From positions 73,869 to 137,868 of the forward strand of contig CAZLQF010000004.1 of assembly GCA_964561545.1 (NCBI GenBank): DNA of 64,000 bases, written 5' to 3'. This document shows, in pieces, positions 36,980 to 46,316 of the stretch. This DNA is from CAZLQF01 sp964561545 (GTDB taxonomy: Bacteria; Bacteroidota; Bacteroidia; CAILMK01; CAYYUA01). The notes below the pieces were generated by a model. The model made no database searches, had not been told where the DNA came from, and saw only the letters and a program-made list of their open reading frames with translations. The position numbers were made by a program, and so were the translations under genes. Every line of letters begins with the position of its first letter. Within the stretch, counting starts at the first letter, position 1.

Positions 36980-38302
36980 ATGAATAAGTTTATTATCATT
37001 CTATTAACAATCTTGACCACGGTTTCTACGCAAGCCCAGATCGATACGCTGGCTTTAAAAGATGCAGTGCAATCAGGTTTGGAAAACAATTATGCCATCC
37101 AAATTGAGGAACAAAACCTGGCTATTGATGAAAACAATGTTTCCCGCGGAAATGCCGGTTTTTTTCCCTCAATAAATTTGAATGCTACCCAGACCAATAA
37201 CACCACCAATATATCCCAGGAATTTATTAGTGGGGAGACCATTGACCGCAAGGGTGCTAATTCCCGATCATTCAGTGCAAGGGCTGAATTGAGGTGGACT
37301 TTATTTGATGGCTTCCGTATGTTTACCACTTACGACCAGCTCAAGGAGATCCGAAAAAAAGGGGAGGAACAATTCCAGTTGACCGTGCTTAGCAATGTTT
37401 CAAGCATCATCGAGCAGTACTTTACCATTGTACGCTTAAGGCAGGAAATGGCTACCCAGCAAGAAGCGTTGGTTCTTTCCCGAAGTAAGCGGAATTTAGC
37501 AAAAACCAGCTATGAGATAGGAGCTGGATCAAAACTTGATTACATGCAGGCTCGGGTTGATTACAATACCGATACATCCGAATACATTGCCCAACAAGAG
37601 GCATTGCAAGCTGCCAAAATCCGCTTGAATGAATTACTGGGTAGGGAAGTAACATCTGATTATCAAGTAGAGCCCGAAATACCCCTTCAAGAAGGCTTGG
37701 AATATGAAGCCCTTAAGCAATATACGTTAAGTAACAATCCAGGTTTGAAGATTGCAAAAAAAGACAAGCGAATTGCCAATCTTAGCTTGCAAAATGTTCA
37801 ATCAGAGCATTATCCGAAGGTAGGGTTGAACATTGGGTATAATTTTGCCACGTCTTCCTCAGAAGCAGGATTTGTAAGTGAGCGCCAAGAGCATGGCCCT
37901 GATTATGGTTTTTTCCTATCTTACAATCTTTTTGATGGCTTCAATACCAACCGTAAAAAAACCAATGCTCAGCTGGCAATTAACAAATCCAAGCTTGAGT
38001 ATAAACAAAAGCGACAGGAGGTTCTTAGTGATTTAAAAGTGGCCTTTACCAATTACCAAAACAACCTGTCAAAGGTTAGGTTGGAACGGGAAAATGTGCA
38101 GGTGGCCCGAGAGAATTATGACATTGCTCGCAAAAACTACGAAGTGGGTGGGATTGCTTACCTCGAACTACAAGAAGCCCAACAAAATTACTTGGATGCC
38201 CAAAATCGCTTGACAGAAGCTAAATACCAAACCAAACAAGCCGAAATAGAATTGATGAAAGTAAGCGGGATGATGATGAATAATGGGGTAATGGCTGATT
38301 AA
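36980..38302 (+). CDS. TolC family outer-membrane efflux channel
   Basis: A 440-residue outer-membrane channel component that would pair with the RND permease 242 bases upstream. It has a signal peptide (residues 1-20, cleavage near TQAQ) and two TolC-type repeats of long amphipathic helices interrupted by strands, seen in AVQSGLENNYAIQIEEQNL and in the C-terminal VARENYDIARKNYEVGGIAYLELQEAQ region. The helical motif around SYEIGAGSKLDYMQARVDYN in the first repeat mirrors the second. The spacing from the pump gene allows either a shared transcript or a promoter of its own. Confidence 0.9.
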   Translation: MNKFIIILLTILTTVSTQAQIDTLALKDAVQSGLENNYAIQIEEQNLAIDENNVSRGNAGFFPSINLNATQTNNTTNISQEFISGETIDRKGANSRSFSARAELRWTLFDGFRMFTTYDQLKEIRKKGEEQFQLTVLSNVSSIIEQYFTIVRLRQEMATQQEALVLSRSKRNLAKTSYEIGAGSKLDYMQARVDYNTDTSEYIAQQEALQAAKIRLNELLGREVTSDYQVEPEIPLQEGLEYEALKQYTLSNNPGLKIAKKDKRIANLSLQNVQSEHYPKVGLNIGYNFATSSSEAGFVSERQEHGPDYGFFLSYNLFDGFNTNRKKTNAQLAINKSKLEYKQKRQEVLSDLKVAFTNYQNNLSKVRLERENVQVARENYDIARKNYEVGGIAYLELQEAQQNYLDAQNRLTEAKYQTKQAEIELMKVSGMMMNNGVMAD

Positions 38303-38753
38303 ATTGTTCAATTCAATAATAGATTTTAAAAGAAAACCGTATGAAATTTCTTTTAAAGTTTTTTAGGGTGGTTGATTGGCAGAAGGGTAAATAGTTTAGA
38401 GGTAAAAATCGATAAAAATAAAGCTATTTTTTAAAATAAGAGCAAATTAAAAAGGATTAGCCTTCAACATTTACAAATACCTTAAAAAGGAATAAAGTTA
38501 GATAAATAAGACAGGATTTAGTAAGCCCCCTATTAAAAAGATAACAACCCTTTATAATTTCAAATAAAAACAAAAGAATGTATCAATTGCTTTTTTCGAT
38601 TTATTTTAAAAATTGTTTTGAATTGTATTGGAAGTTTTATTAAATTAGTACCTAACTTAACAACGAATCAAAAGCTGTACAGTAATTAAATCTACAATCA
38701 AGTGCATATACTGTAATGCTTCTTTATTATGAAATCAAGTAAAAATTATTTCT
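38303..38753. other. 451-base AT-rich intergenic gap
   Basis: Very AT-rich DNA between the TolC gene and the beta-barrel/SPOR gene. No gene, tRNA or clear inverted repeat is seen. The base composition and length suggest it holds the upstream control region for the highly structured envelope gene that follows, but no TAnnTTTG box could be placed confidently. Confidence 0.4.
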
Positions 38754-40007
38754 ATGTTACGATTTAAACAAATTTTCTCAATCATTTTATTAACTACTCC
38801 TTTATTTTTATTCAGTCAAGAGGAGACCAGAAATTTATCGCTTGATGCTGCAGGTGGCGGTAGCTTAATTCACGGTGACATTAATAGTGATTTTGGCTAT
38901 TTTGGAAACTTGGGGTTGAAATACAACTTGTCAAACCAGTTTGGTCTAAAAGGGAGTTTGAGCTACGGCTTACTTCAAGGAGAAGATAGTGATCCCAAAC
39001 AATCTTTTGAAAATCAATTCTTTCAATATTCCTTGAAAGGCGTTTTCAATGTTTCTCAAATGGCAGATATTCACAAAACACTCCCTAATATAAATCTTCA
39101 TTCTTATGCAGGAGTAGGTATGATGCAAAATGATGCTACTGATACAAGGGAACCCAGTGAGGTTCCAGAAGGCGAAGAATTAAGAGAAGATTATACAGGG
39201 TCCAATATTGTGATTCCTTTAGGAGTTAATATTGAGTTTAAATTATCCGATAGATTAGATCTGTTTGCTGACGTAAATTACAATTATACCAATAATGATG
39301 AATTGGATGGTTTTGATCCACCTACGGGAGCCAACCAATTTACTGATGCCTACTCTACTTATACTTTAGGATTATCATTTAAGTTTGGAGATGCCTCTAA
39401 AAAACATGCAGATTGGGCTACAACATCTATGGAAAAAGAAATTGAAAGGTTGAAATCCCAACAAAAAAAGAGAATTGATACCATCGTCAACAAAGTAAAC
39501 AATGTTCAGTCTCGAATTGTGGAATTAAGGGCAAACAGTGCTGATCAAGAAACCATTAAGAAATTAGAGACAAAAATTAATAAAGAAATTCAAAAAGTTG
39601 AAGAAAAAGAGGGTGAAAGAAAAGAAGGTGAACAAAACGGAAACGGTAAAAAAGCTGCACGTTCTGATGGATCCGATGGTGTAGGAAATGAAGCAGAAAT
39701 ATCTGAAAGGGCTGGGACGTCTAACAATGTAAGTATCAGTAATAAGCGATTTATAAATGTAGTTGGTTCGTTTAAAAATGAAGAAGATGCTAAATCTTTT
39801 GTCAAAAAAGTAGAAAAACAAGGATACAATCCCGGGATGCTATACAACTACGATAACGGAGGCTGGTACTATATTCATGTCAACAAGCATGAAAAGTTTA
39901 AAGAATCCAGAAAGGCCTTAAAAGAAGTAAGAAAGGATCTTGATGTTTCTGATGCCTGGATTTATTACCGCTCCGCAGATGATATTGAAAAATATCAAGG
40001 TCAATAA
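38754..40007 (+). CDS. Outer-membrane beta-barrel protein with C-terminal SPOR domain
   Basis: A 417-residue protein with three parts. A signal peptide (residues 1-22, ending LFSQ) leads into an eight-strand-like beta barrel at about 25-220 (SLDAAGGGSLIHGDINSDFG to YTLGLSFKFGD), of OmpA/OmpW-like type. A coiled-coil and charged linker follows at about 225-315 (a lysine/glutamate-rich stretch). The C-terminal 75 residues form a SPOR domain (RFINVVGSFKNEEDAKSFVKK, then GWYYIHVNKHEKF). SPOR domains bind glycan strands stripped of stem peptides, so this protein would link the outer membrane to peptidoglycan, perhaps at the division site. A strong terminator follows. Confidence 0.82.
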   Translation: MLRFKQIFSIILLTTPLFLFSQEETRNLSLDAAGGGSLIHGDINSDFGYFGNLGLKYNLSNQFGLKGSLSYGLLQGEDSDPKQSFENQFFQYSLKGVFNVSQMADIHKTLPNINLHSYAGVGMMQNDATDTREPSEVPEGEELREDYTGSNIVIPLGVNIEFKLSDRLDLFADVNYNYTNNDELDGFDPPTGANQFTDAYSTYTLGLSFKFGDASKKHADWATTSMEKEIERLKSQQKKRIDTIVNKVNNVQSRIVELRANSADQETIKKLETKINKEIQKVEEKEGERKEGEQNGNGKKAARSDGSDGVGNEAEISERAGTSNNVSISNKRFINVVGSFKNEEDAKSFVKKVEKQGYNPGMLYNYDNGGWYYIHVNKHEKFKESRKALKEVRKDLDVSDAWIYYRSADDIEKYQGQ

Positions 40008-40039
40008 TCAAAAGTTTTTGCTAAAATATTAATACAAAA

Positions 40040-40064
40040 AACCCGGCTTCTGCCGGGTTTTTTT
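40040..40064 (+). terminator. Intrinsic terminator after the beta-barrel/SPOR gene
   Basis: AACCCGGC (40040-40047) and GCCGGGTT (40052-40059) form an 8-bp stem with a 4-base TTCT loop, followed by a T-run to 40064. An A-run on the upstream side could let it work in both directions. Confidence 0.9.
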
Positions 40065-40398
40065 ACATCTTCTTTGATTCAAGTATGAAAAAATGAACTG
40101 TAAAGGTTCAGCTTATCTTGGAACTTACTTATCAAAAATCTCAAGTTCTGTATTGATCTTTTGGCTGTTTTAATTATCGTTAAATTATTAAGATCAGCTA
40201 AAGTTAGGTATCCTGGTTTTACCAAGAAAATTACCAATCCAAACAGGTAGCCCTCAAGCTTTTATTACCAATCCAATATCAATAGGGCATTTTAGTTGTT
40301 TGCGCCTTAAATAGATCATCGGAATACCTTATGTGGATCAAAATGGTTATTCTGGCGAGGACTTATAGACCCAATTCTCCGGTAATCCAAATAAAAAA

Positions 40399-40428
40399 AA
40401 GCAAGCGCTTCCAAACGCTTGCTTTTTT
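40399..40428 (-). terminator. Intrinsic terminator after the M28 peptidase gene, bidirectional
   Basis: GCAAGCG (40401-40407) and CGCTTGC (40416-40422) form a perfect stem with an 8-base loop. A-run and T-run flanks on both sides make it a terminator on either strand; on the minus strand it ends the M28 peptidase transcript 25 bases past the stop. Confidence 0.88.
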
Positions 40429-40453
40429 AAAGTAAAAAAGAGTAGAGCTTCTG

Positions 40454-42079
40454 CTATTCAATAACCAATTTCTTGTTAATGGTTTGATGCCCGTCATTTA
40501 CTTCAAGGTGGTAAATACCGGCATTAAGCTGGTTTGTATTTAACCTTATTTTTTGATTGCCTTGGATGGAGCTGGATTGGTCCAGCATCAATTTTCCCTG
40601 GGTATTGTAGACTTTCAATTGAATTTGGCTATTCAATGAACCATCAAAGCGAATACTGATCTTATTATCATTAGCTGGATTGGGGAAGATTTTAACACTG
40701 CTGGCATTGGCCTGGTTGGGTTGTTGAATGTTGGTGGGGTTGCTAACCATGGTAGATGCGGAAGTGCTGTTCATAATTTGAGCTTCTTCACATATAGCAC
40801 CAATGGTTGCTTTTACCACGTTGGTCATGAACGTGTAGTCAAAATAACCAATGGTATCTTGTGCCGTATGGTAATTGGGATTCCTGAAATCTGCCGTATT
40901 GGTCAGCATAAGGGCTACATGGCCGCTGTCCCAAAAGCTTGCATGATCACTCCTTCGTAAATCTGGAGGAATCGGACCAAATAACGGACTTCCGATAGAT
41001 ACTACATCTAATCCCGGGACATACCAAGATGCAGCACTGTCATAAGCAGCCATAATTCCCTCTGATTCCCCGTTTGCTACATTGGCTATGAAATCGCCTC
41101 TAAAACTGTCTGCTTCAACTTCACTGTAAACATCGGGATAAATCTGTTCAAATCCGGGAGGGAAATTTTGGGTATTCTTTTTACTGGTACTATAACCAAT
41201 CATTTCAAAATTAAAAACTCCTCCGATGTGGGTTTCATTTGAAATTTGGGTGGCTACATATTCTTTACTGCCTAAACGGAAATTGCCGGTTTCTTCCTGG
41301 TCAAAACCAATGAATTTAATGGTATGATCAAAATGATAATTGGATAGGATGCGTGCTGCCTCAAGCAATCCGGCCACACCTGAGCCATTGTCATCTGCGC
41401 CTGGACTTCCTTGTACGCCATCAAAATGAGCATCGATAATATAAGTGGTATCTGCAGCTTTAAGGCCATTTTTGCTACCTATGATGTTATGAGCATCATA
41501 ACCTTGAAAGGTAAAGCCATGCCTGTTGGTTACCAAGCCATTGGCCCCGAATCGTGATTCTATTGAATCCTTAACTTCATTGAGATGAGCCAGGCCATCA
41601 TCTTTGTGCCGATTGCCGGCAATGACCTCAAGATTGCTTTCCAATCGCTGGCTATCTACCTGATTGACGATGGATTGAACATCCACTTCCTGCCGGTCAT
41701 TGGCTACCAGATTAACCTGGTAATTGGTAATGGTGCTGATGGAATCATTGTAATCCCAGGTGATTTCCTTGCTGGTACCCGGAGTAACGGGATACCCTAC
41801 GTCACCGGAAACGTTAGACTCATTACTCATGAAGGTAGTGCCTCCGTCAGCAGAAGCTCTGAAAATGACCTCTACATCGTCATCTTCGGCATCCGATAGG
41901 TCATAAGTAACGGTAACGGTCCCATCACCTTCATTGTTGGTGGCGGCTACATTACTTACTTCAGGTGCCTGATTTTGAGCAAAAGTCATAAAAGGCATGA
42001 CTATCATGCCCATCAAAGCAGCTTTCCAGTTAAAAAAAGTAAAATAATTAGTAAAAATACGTAAACATTTGGTTAACAT
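40454..42079 (-). CDS. Secreted M28 family aminopeptidase-like metallopeptidase with T9SS sorting domain
   Basis: An exported 541-residue protein. A signal sequence covers about residues 20-35 (MIVMPFMTFAQ). Residues about 38-125 look like a fibronectin/Ig-type domain (APEVSNVAATNNEGDGTVTV). The M28 zinc peptidase domain follows, with metal ligands in DAHFDG, GADDNGSG, GFDQEETG and NYHTAQDT. The last 75 residues are a T9SS type A sorting domain (IFPNPANDNKISIRFD to KKLVIE), which directs export across the outer membrane and surface attachment in Bacteroidota. Function is likely extracellular peptide trimming. A TATATTTG -7 box lies 26 bases upstream of the ATG. Confidence 0.88.
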   Translation of the reverse strand: MLTKCLRIFTNYFTFFNWKAALMGMIVMPFMTFAQNQAPEVSNVAATNNEGDGTVTVTYDLSDAEDDDVEVIFRASADGGTTFMSNESNVSGDVGYPVTPGTSKEITWDYNDSISTITNYQVNLVANDRQEVDVQSIVNQVDSQRLESNLEVIAGNRHKDDGLAHLNEVKDSIESRFGANGLVTNRHGFTFQGYDAHNIIGSKNGLKAADTTYIIDAHFDGVQGSPGADDNGSGVAGLLEAARILSNYHFDHTIKFIGFDQEETGNFRLGSKEYVATQISNETHIGGVFNFEMIGYSTSKKNTQNFPPGFEQIYPDVYSEVEADSFRGDFIANVANGESEGIMAAYDSAASWYVPGLDVVSIGSPLFGPIPPDLRRSDHASFWDSGHVALMLTNTADFRNPNYHTAQDTIGYFDYTFMTNVVKATIGAICEEAQIMNSTSASTMVSNPTNIQQPNQANASSVKIFPNPANDNKISIRFDGSLNSQIQLKVYNTQGKLMLDQSSSIQGNQKIRLNTNQLNAGIYHLEVNDGHQTINKKLVIE

Positions 42080-42104
42080 AGCTAAATGGTTTTTGGTTTA
42101 GTTT

Positions 42105-42112
42105 CAAATATA
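42105..42112 (-). promoter_or_regulatory. Promoter -7 box of the M28 peptidase gene
   Basis: TATATTTG read on the minus strand fits TAnnTTTG, 26 bases before the start codon. No clear TTTG partner is visible at the expected distance, so only the -7 half is supported. Confidence 0.35.
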
Positions 42113-42278
42113 GAAAAAGTTGCTAACATTAAAAGGTGTTTGCAAGCAATGAAAACAATAAGATATTTAAAAAGAGAAAAAGCTAATGTTGATGGTCAAT
42201 AATCACTCAAATTTACCATAATAGCTTTTTATAAAAATTAAGCGTAACCCATCATTAAACAGAAGATCAAAGCTCTAC

Positions 42279-42839
42279 TTATCCATTGTAAGTAGACATC
42301 GTCTTATCGATCCCTTGAAAAGCAAAGTCCTTAATAGCTGCTACTGCGTTGGTGATGGGTGCTTTTAATGTGTTGAGTTCTTCATCAGACCATTTCCCAA
42401 GTACATGGTCAACTTGCTTGCCCCTTGCAAATTCATCCCCAATGCCAATGCGCAACCGTGGAAAATCCTGTGTTTGGATGGTATCAATAATGTTCTTTAG
42501 CCCATTGTGGCCACCATCTCCGCCTTTCTTTTTCAATCTGATTTTGCCTAAGGGAAGCGCCAAATCATCTGTGATGATTAATATTTGTTGAGGAGGAATA
42601 TTGAGTTCGTGCATCCAGTACCTCACAGCCTTGCCACTTAGATTCACAAGGGTGGTAGGTTTGATGCAGTAAAGATAGCGGTTTTTGATCTTATGTTCAC
42701 CATAATAGGCATGGCGTGCAAGCTCAAAGCTAAAATTGGATGCCTCCGCAAAAGCATCCAATACCTTAAATCCTATATTGTGCCTGGTGTTTTCGTATTC
42801 AGGTCCAACGTTTCCTAAGCCAACGATCAGGTATTTCAT
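42279..42839 (-). CDS. pth: Peptidyl-tRNA hydrolase
   Basis: Cleaves peptidyl-tRNA released by stalled ribosomes, recycling the tRNA. The active-site histidine is in NTRHNIGFKVLDA (about residue 20) and the conserved aspartate in ITDDLALPLGKIRLK (about residue 92). GGDGGHNGLKNI and FPRLRIGIGDE complete the family pattern. Length (186 aa) is normal. It lies 155 bases downstream of rplY on the same strand, the common rplY-pth order of bacteria, so the two are probably a unit. Confidence 0.96.
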   Translation of the reverse strand: MKYLIVGLGNVGPEYENTRHNIGFKVLDAFAEASNFSFELARHAYYGEHKIKNRYLYCIKPTTLVNLSGKAVRYWMHELNIPPQQILIITDDLALPLGKIRLKKKGGDGGHNGLKNIIDTIQTQDFPRLRIGIGDEFARGKQVDHVLGKWSDEELNTLKAPITNAVAAIKDFAFQGIDKTMSTYNG

Positions 42840-42994
42840 GCGGAGCTCAATTTAATGGCGTCTAAATGCTGGTTTAGTTATAAGGACCTGATACCCTTAC
42901 CTTGTTTCAAGAAGCAAAGCTTACAATTTGAATCAACCTATCCGAAAAATTGATACTTTGCTTGAAGCTACTTTTGAATAATGATTAGGTGATT

Positions 42995-43636
42995 TTACGC
43001 TTCACTTTCAGAATCTTCTTCACCTTCTTCAGTAACTTCAGGTTCTCCTTCAGTACCTTCCACTTCTTCTTCCGTTAATGCCATTTTCTTGCCTTTGGGA
43101 AGTTGTACCATGGCAATGGTGACTTGTTCGTTCATGTCAACGGTTAGGCCTGAGAAAGACAGATCTCTAACTTTTATAGAACCACCCAACTTTAATTTGG
43201 AAACGTCTATTTCTAAATGTTCAGGGATGTCTTTTACTTTTCCCTTGATTTTTAATTTCCTAACAGGCTTAAAAAGGCGACCACCATCTCTAACCCCTTT
43301 TGCCGTTCCTGTAAAGAAAAGTGGAATTTCTATGGTAACCTCTTTTTCATCATCTACTTTAAGGAAGTCAATATGTTGCACTTCGTCTGATATGGGATGA
43401 AATTCAGCATCTTGTATGATGGCCTCATGTTTTTTTCCATCTATCATCAAATTAATTTTATAAACATCAGGCGTAAACGTCACTTGTTTTACATCATTAA
43501 GAAAGCTGTAAAAGTGAACATTCTCTTGGTTGCCACCATATAGTACACAAGGGATGAGGCCTTGATCCCTTAATTTGGTGGCATCGCTTTTACCAAAGTT
43601 TTGTCGCTCTTCGCCTTTTATTGTTTTTAATTTCAT
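42995..43636 (-). CDS. rplY: 50S ribosomal protein L25 / general stress protein Ctc
   Basis: 5S rRNA-binding ribosomal protein of the long TL5/CTC type. Residues about 1-95 form the L25 domain (RQNFGKSDATKLRDQGLIPCVLYGG and EFHPISDEVQHIDFLKV). Residues about 96-185 form the second TL5/CTC beta domain (IPLFFTGTAKGVRDGG to GLTVDM). The last 25 residues are a strongly acidic tail. A promoter candidate lies just upstream and pth follows, a frequent arrangement. Confidence 0.96.
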   Translation of the reverse strand: MKLKTIKGEERQNFGKSDATKLRDQGLIPCVLYGGNQENVHFYSFLNDVKQVTFTPDVYKINLMIDGKKHEAIIQDAEFHPISDEVQHIDFLKVDDEKEVTIEIPLFFTGTAKGVRDGGRLFKPVRKLKIKGKVKDIPEHLEIDVSKLKLGGSIKVRDLSFSGLTVDMNEQVTIAMVQLPKGKKMALTEEEVEGTEGEPEVTEEGEEDSESEA

Positions 43637-43658
43637 TGTTTAACTTTATTTTGGAGTG

Positions 43659-43690
43659 CAAATATAGATATTTTTTAAAAGCAGCCTAAA
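43659..43690 (-). promoter_or_regulatory. Promoter of rplY
   Basis: On the minus strand, TATATTTG (43666-43659) matches TAnnTTTG and TTTAG (43690-43686) lies 19 bases upstream, close to the TTTG -33 box. The -7 box ends 23 bases before the rplY ATG. Confidence 0.5.
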
Positions 43691-43736
43691 TTCTCCGAAT
43701 TAATAATTAGAATTCTAAGGCTCCTGTTATAGAGCA

Positions 43737-44708
43737 TTAAAAATTTAAATCTTGCTGGTAGGAATCGTACATCTGGAAAAGGGAACTTATAGAACCATGC
43801 TCATAAACATTACGAATTGCATTCGCAAAAAGGTTAGCAGTAGACAAAGATTTAATTTTCGATGACTTTTGCTTGATGGGAATGGTATCGCAAACCACAA
43901 GTTCGCTTAAGGAAGATTCTTCAATGTGTTCATAAGCTTTTCCTGATAGTATGGGGTGCGTAATACAAGCTCTTACGGACTTGGCACCTTTTTCCATGAT
44001 CATGTCAGCGGCCCTCCTAAGCGTACCTCCGGTATCGATAATATCATCCACCATTATCACATTTTTATCCTGAACATCACCAATTAAGTTCATGCCTTTT
44101 ATTTGGTTGGCTTGCTTCCGGATCTTATCACATATGACCAAATCAGCATCCAGCTCATCGGCAAATTGGCGAGCTCTTTTTACGCCACCAATGTCGGGGG
44201 AAGCTATGGTGATGTTATCAATATCAAGGCTTTTGATGTAAGGAAGGAAAATTACGGAAGCATCCAGATGATCAACTGGAATGTCAAAAAAACCCTGAAT
44301 TTGATCAGCGTGTAAATCCATGGTCATCAAACGGCTTGCACCAGCTGAAGAAATAAGGTTGGCAACCATTTTTGATGCGATAGAAACACGCGGTTTGTCC
44401 TTACGGTCTTGACGGGCATAACCATAGTAAGGGACAACCGCTGAAATGTAATGAGCAGAAGCCCTTTTGGCTGCATCGATCATCATTAACAACTCCATCA
44501 AGTTTTGGTCAGGGCTAAACGTAGATTGGATAAGGAAAATATCACAACCTCTTACAGTCTCCGTAAAGTAGGGCTCAATTTCTCCGTCACTGAATTCATC
44601 TACGTGCACATCGCCCAAAGGTTTGCCAAAGCTCTCAGAAATACTTTGGGCTAAGTTATGGCTGCTTCGCCCAGAAAAAATTTTAACCGGATTAAATCTA
44701 GATGGCAT
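43737..44708 (-). CDS. prs: Ribose-phosphate pyrophosphokinase
   Basis: Makes phosphoribosyl pyrophosphate from ribose 5-phosphate and ATP, the precursor for purines, pyrimidines, histidine and tryptophan. Family motifs are complete: FSDGEIEPYFTETVRGCDIF, PYYGYARQDRKDKPRVSIASK, TMDLHADQIQGFFDIPVDHL and the PRPP loop VIMVDDIIDTGGTL (about residues 222-235). Length (323 aa) is close to the usual 310-320. tRNA-Gln lies 31 bases upstream in the same orientation, so prs may be read from the tRNA promoter. rplY and pth lie downstream on the same strand. Confidence 0.97.
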   Translation of the reverse strand: MPSRFNPVKIFSGRSSHNLAQSISESFGKPLGDVHVDEFSDGEIEPYFTETVRGCDIFLIQSTFSPDQNLMELLMMIDAAKRASAHYISAVVPYYGYARQDRKDKPRVSIASKMVANLISSAGASRLMTMDLHADQIQGFFDIPVDHLDASVIFLPYIKSLDIDNITIASPDIGGVKRARQFADELDADLVICDKIRKQANQIKGMNLIGDVQDKNVIMVDDIIDTGGTLRRAADMIMEKGAKSVRACITHPILSGKAYEHIEESSLSELVVCDTIPIKQKSSKIKSLSTANLFANAIRNVYEHGSISSLFQMYDSYQQDLNF

Positions 44709-44739
44709 ACCGCATCATCCTATTGGAAGGTGAAAAATG

Positions 44740-44812
44740 TTGTCCGGCCAGGGCTCGAACCTGGACTCTTCAGGACCAAAACCTGACGTGTTGCCACTTA
44801 CACCACCGGACA
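44740..44812 (-). tRNA. tRNA-Gln (anticodon TTG)
   Basis: A 73-base cloverleaf reads on the minus strand. The acceptor stem pairs TGTCCGG with CCGGACA; the D arm is GTGT with ACAC; the anticodon arm is TCAGG-TTTTGGT-CCTGA with anticodon TTG at 34-36; the T arm is CCAGG-TTCGAGC-CCTGG. The discriminator base is A and CCA is not encoded. All stems pair perfectly. A promoter sits just upstream and prs follows. Confidence 0.97.
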
Positions 44813-44824
44813 TTTTTGCCGGGG

Positions 44825-44856
44825 CAAATATAGATGTTCAGTTATTTCATTCCAAA
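44825..44856 (-). promoter_or_regulatory. Promoter of tRNA-Gln
   Basis: On the minus strand TTTG (44856-44853) is separated by 20 bases from TATATTTG (44832-44825), an almost ideal Bacteroidota sigma-A promoter (TTTG ... TAnnTTTG). The predicted transcription start is about six bases before the tRNA 5' end at 44812. This is the best promoter in the window. Confidence 0.75.
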
Positions 44857-45093
44857 AATGCCAATCGAAATTTTAAACTTTTTTTAATTAAGTTTTATTC
44901 AAGCTGAATCGTCTGGCTTTAAGGGAATTGACAACGTTTTTTAAAATTAGATAGGTTGGGTTTTTATTGTAATAAGAAGGCCAATTGAGGTTTAATAGTC
45001 AATCAAATACCTGTTTAGGTCGTATTAATCTTTTAATGGTTAGGCTTTGCTATCGCTGGGTTCTCTTTTGAAAAAAGTACTGTTGATCAAGAA

Positions 45094-46074
45094 TTAAGAT
45101 TGGTAATAGTCCTTAAGAATTTCATCCATGACCCAATTGATCCTTGCAGCAGATTCAGCGTTGGAAGGAAAATCAATTTCTCTTTGTAATCCTTTCACCA
45201 CTTGTTCTATGAAGGGTTGTTCTATATGGCCCGGTTGAGTATAAGTTAGCTCTTCACGTTTATTATTGTTTTCTAAAATTAGTGGGGCTGTACCATGATT
45301 GGCAAAGGTTAATCGACCCTTGGATCCAAAAATAGTGTTGGTATCGAGGTAATTTTGGGTGTTAAAACACCAGTTGCCTGTTCCAATTACGCCATTGGCA
45401 AATTGGAAAGTAGCGGATACCGAATCTTCAGCCTCAGATATTTTTGCTTGGTTGGTGACTTGCGAAGTTACCCTTTGAACCGGGCCAAAACAAAAATCCA
45501 ATACATCAATAAGGTGGCAAGCTAAATCAACAAACAAGCCACCACCAGAAATTTCGGGATTAATGCGCCATGGAAGTTCTTGACCAACAGCAGGAGCTGG
45601 TTTTACAAGAATAGTAGCAAAACTCCTCACTTCACCAATGCTACCATTATCGATAACTTCCTTGATCTTAAGGAATTTGGGCAAGGCTCTTCTATAATAA
45701 GCTACATATAAAGGCGTGCTTGTTGTTTGCATGGTTTCTATCATTTCAAGGCATTCTTGGTAATTCCTCCCCATGGGTTTTTCTACGTAAACGGGTTTAC
45801 CCGCTTTTAGGCATGCTATTGCTTGAGACTTATGATATGCCGGAGGTGTGGCTATATATACAGCATCAATTTCAGGATCCTTGATTAAATCGCTTGCATC
45901 ATCGTAGTATTTGGGCACTCCATGTCGCTCAGCATAATCTTTAGCTAAATTGGTATTTCGCCTCATTACAGCATAAAGTTGGGAATTAGATACTTTGTAA
46001 AAAGCTGGACCGCTTTTTTTTTCGGTTACATTCCCACATCCAAGGATGCCCCATTTGATGGATTTCGATTTCAT
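45094..46074 (-). CDS. Gfo/Idh/MocA family oxidoreductase
   Basis: NAD(P)-dependent sugar or cyclitol oxidoreductase. The N-terminal Rossmann motif is GILGCGNVTEKKSGPAF (about residues 9-25), the catalytic-region lysine is in VYVEKPMGRN (EKP motif, about residue 97), and the C-terminal domain contains SGGGLFVDLACHLIDVLDF with the usual D/H pair. Length (326 aa) is typical. Specific substrate is not deducible and neighbouring genes give no pathway hint. Confidence 0.87.
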   Translation of the reverse strand: MKSKSIKWGILGCGNVTEKKSGPAFYKVSNSQLYAVMRRNTNLAKDYAERHGVPKYYDDASDLIKDPEIDAVYIATPPAYHKSQAIACLKAGKPVYVEKPMGRNYQECLEMIETMQTTSTPLYVAYYRRALPKFLKIKEVIDNGSIGEVRSFATILVKPAPAVGQELPWRINPEISGGGLFVDLACHLIDVLDFCFGPVQRVTSQVTNQAKISEAEDSVSATFQFANGVIGTGNWCFNTQNYLDTNTIFGSKGRLTFANHGTAPLILENNNKREELTYTQPGHIEQPFIEQVVKGLQREIDFPSNAESAARINWVMDEILKDYYQS

Positions 46075-46316
46075 AGTTCAGATTTTCCTTTGAGAAAAAT
46101 AGGAAGACCAGTAAATAAGCATTAAGCTAATTTATTTTTAACGGTCAAACATATCAGTTTTGATTAAATATTAAGCCTCAAAACAGATTCCAAAAATACT
46201 GAATCAATTATTACCAATTTTAAATTTTGAGTGGTCAATATTTAAGCAATCAGCCTAAAATGGTGCATTATCGATTTAAACAAGTAACCATTCGAGCAAT
46301 AATTACTGGTCTCAGG

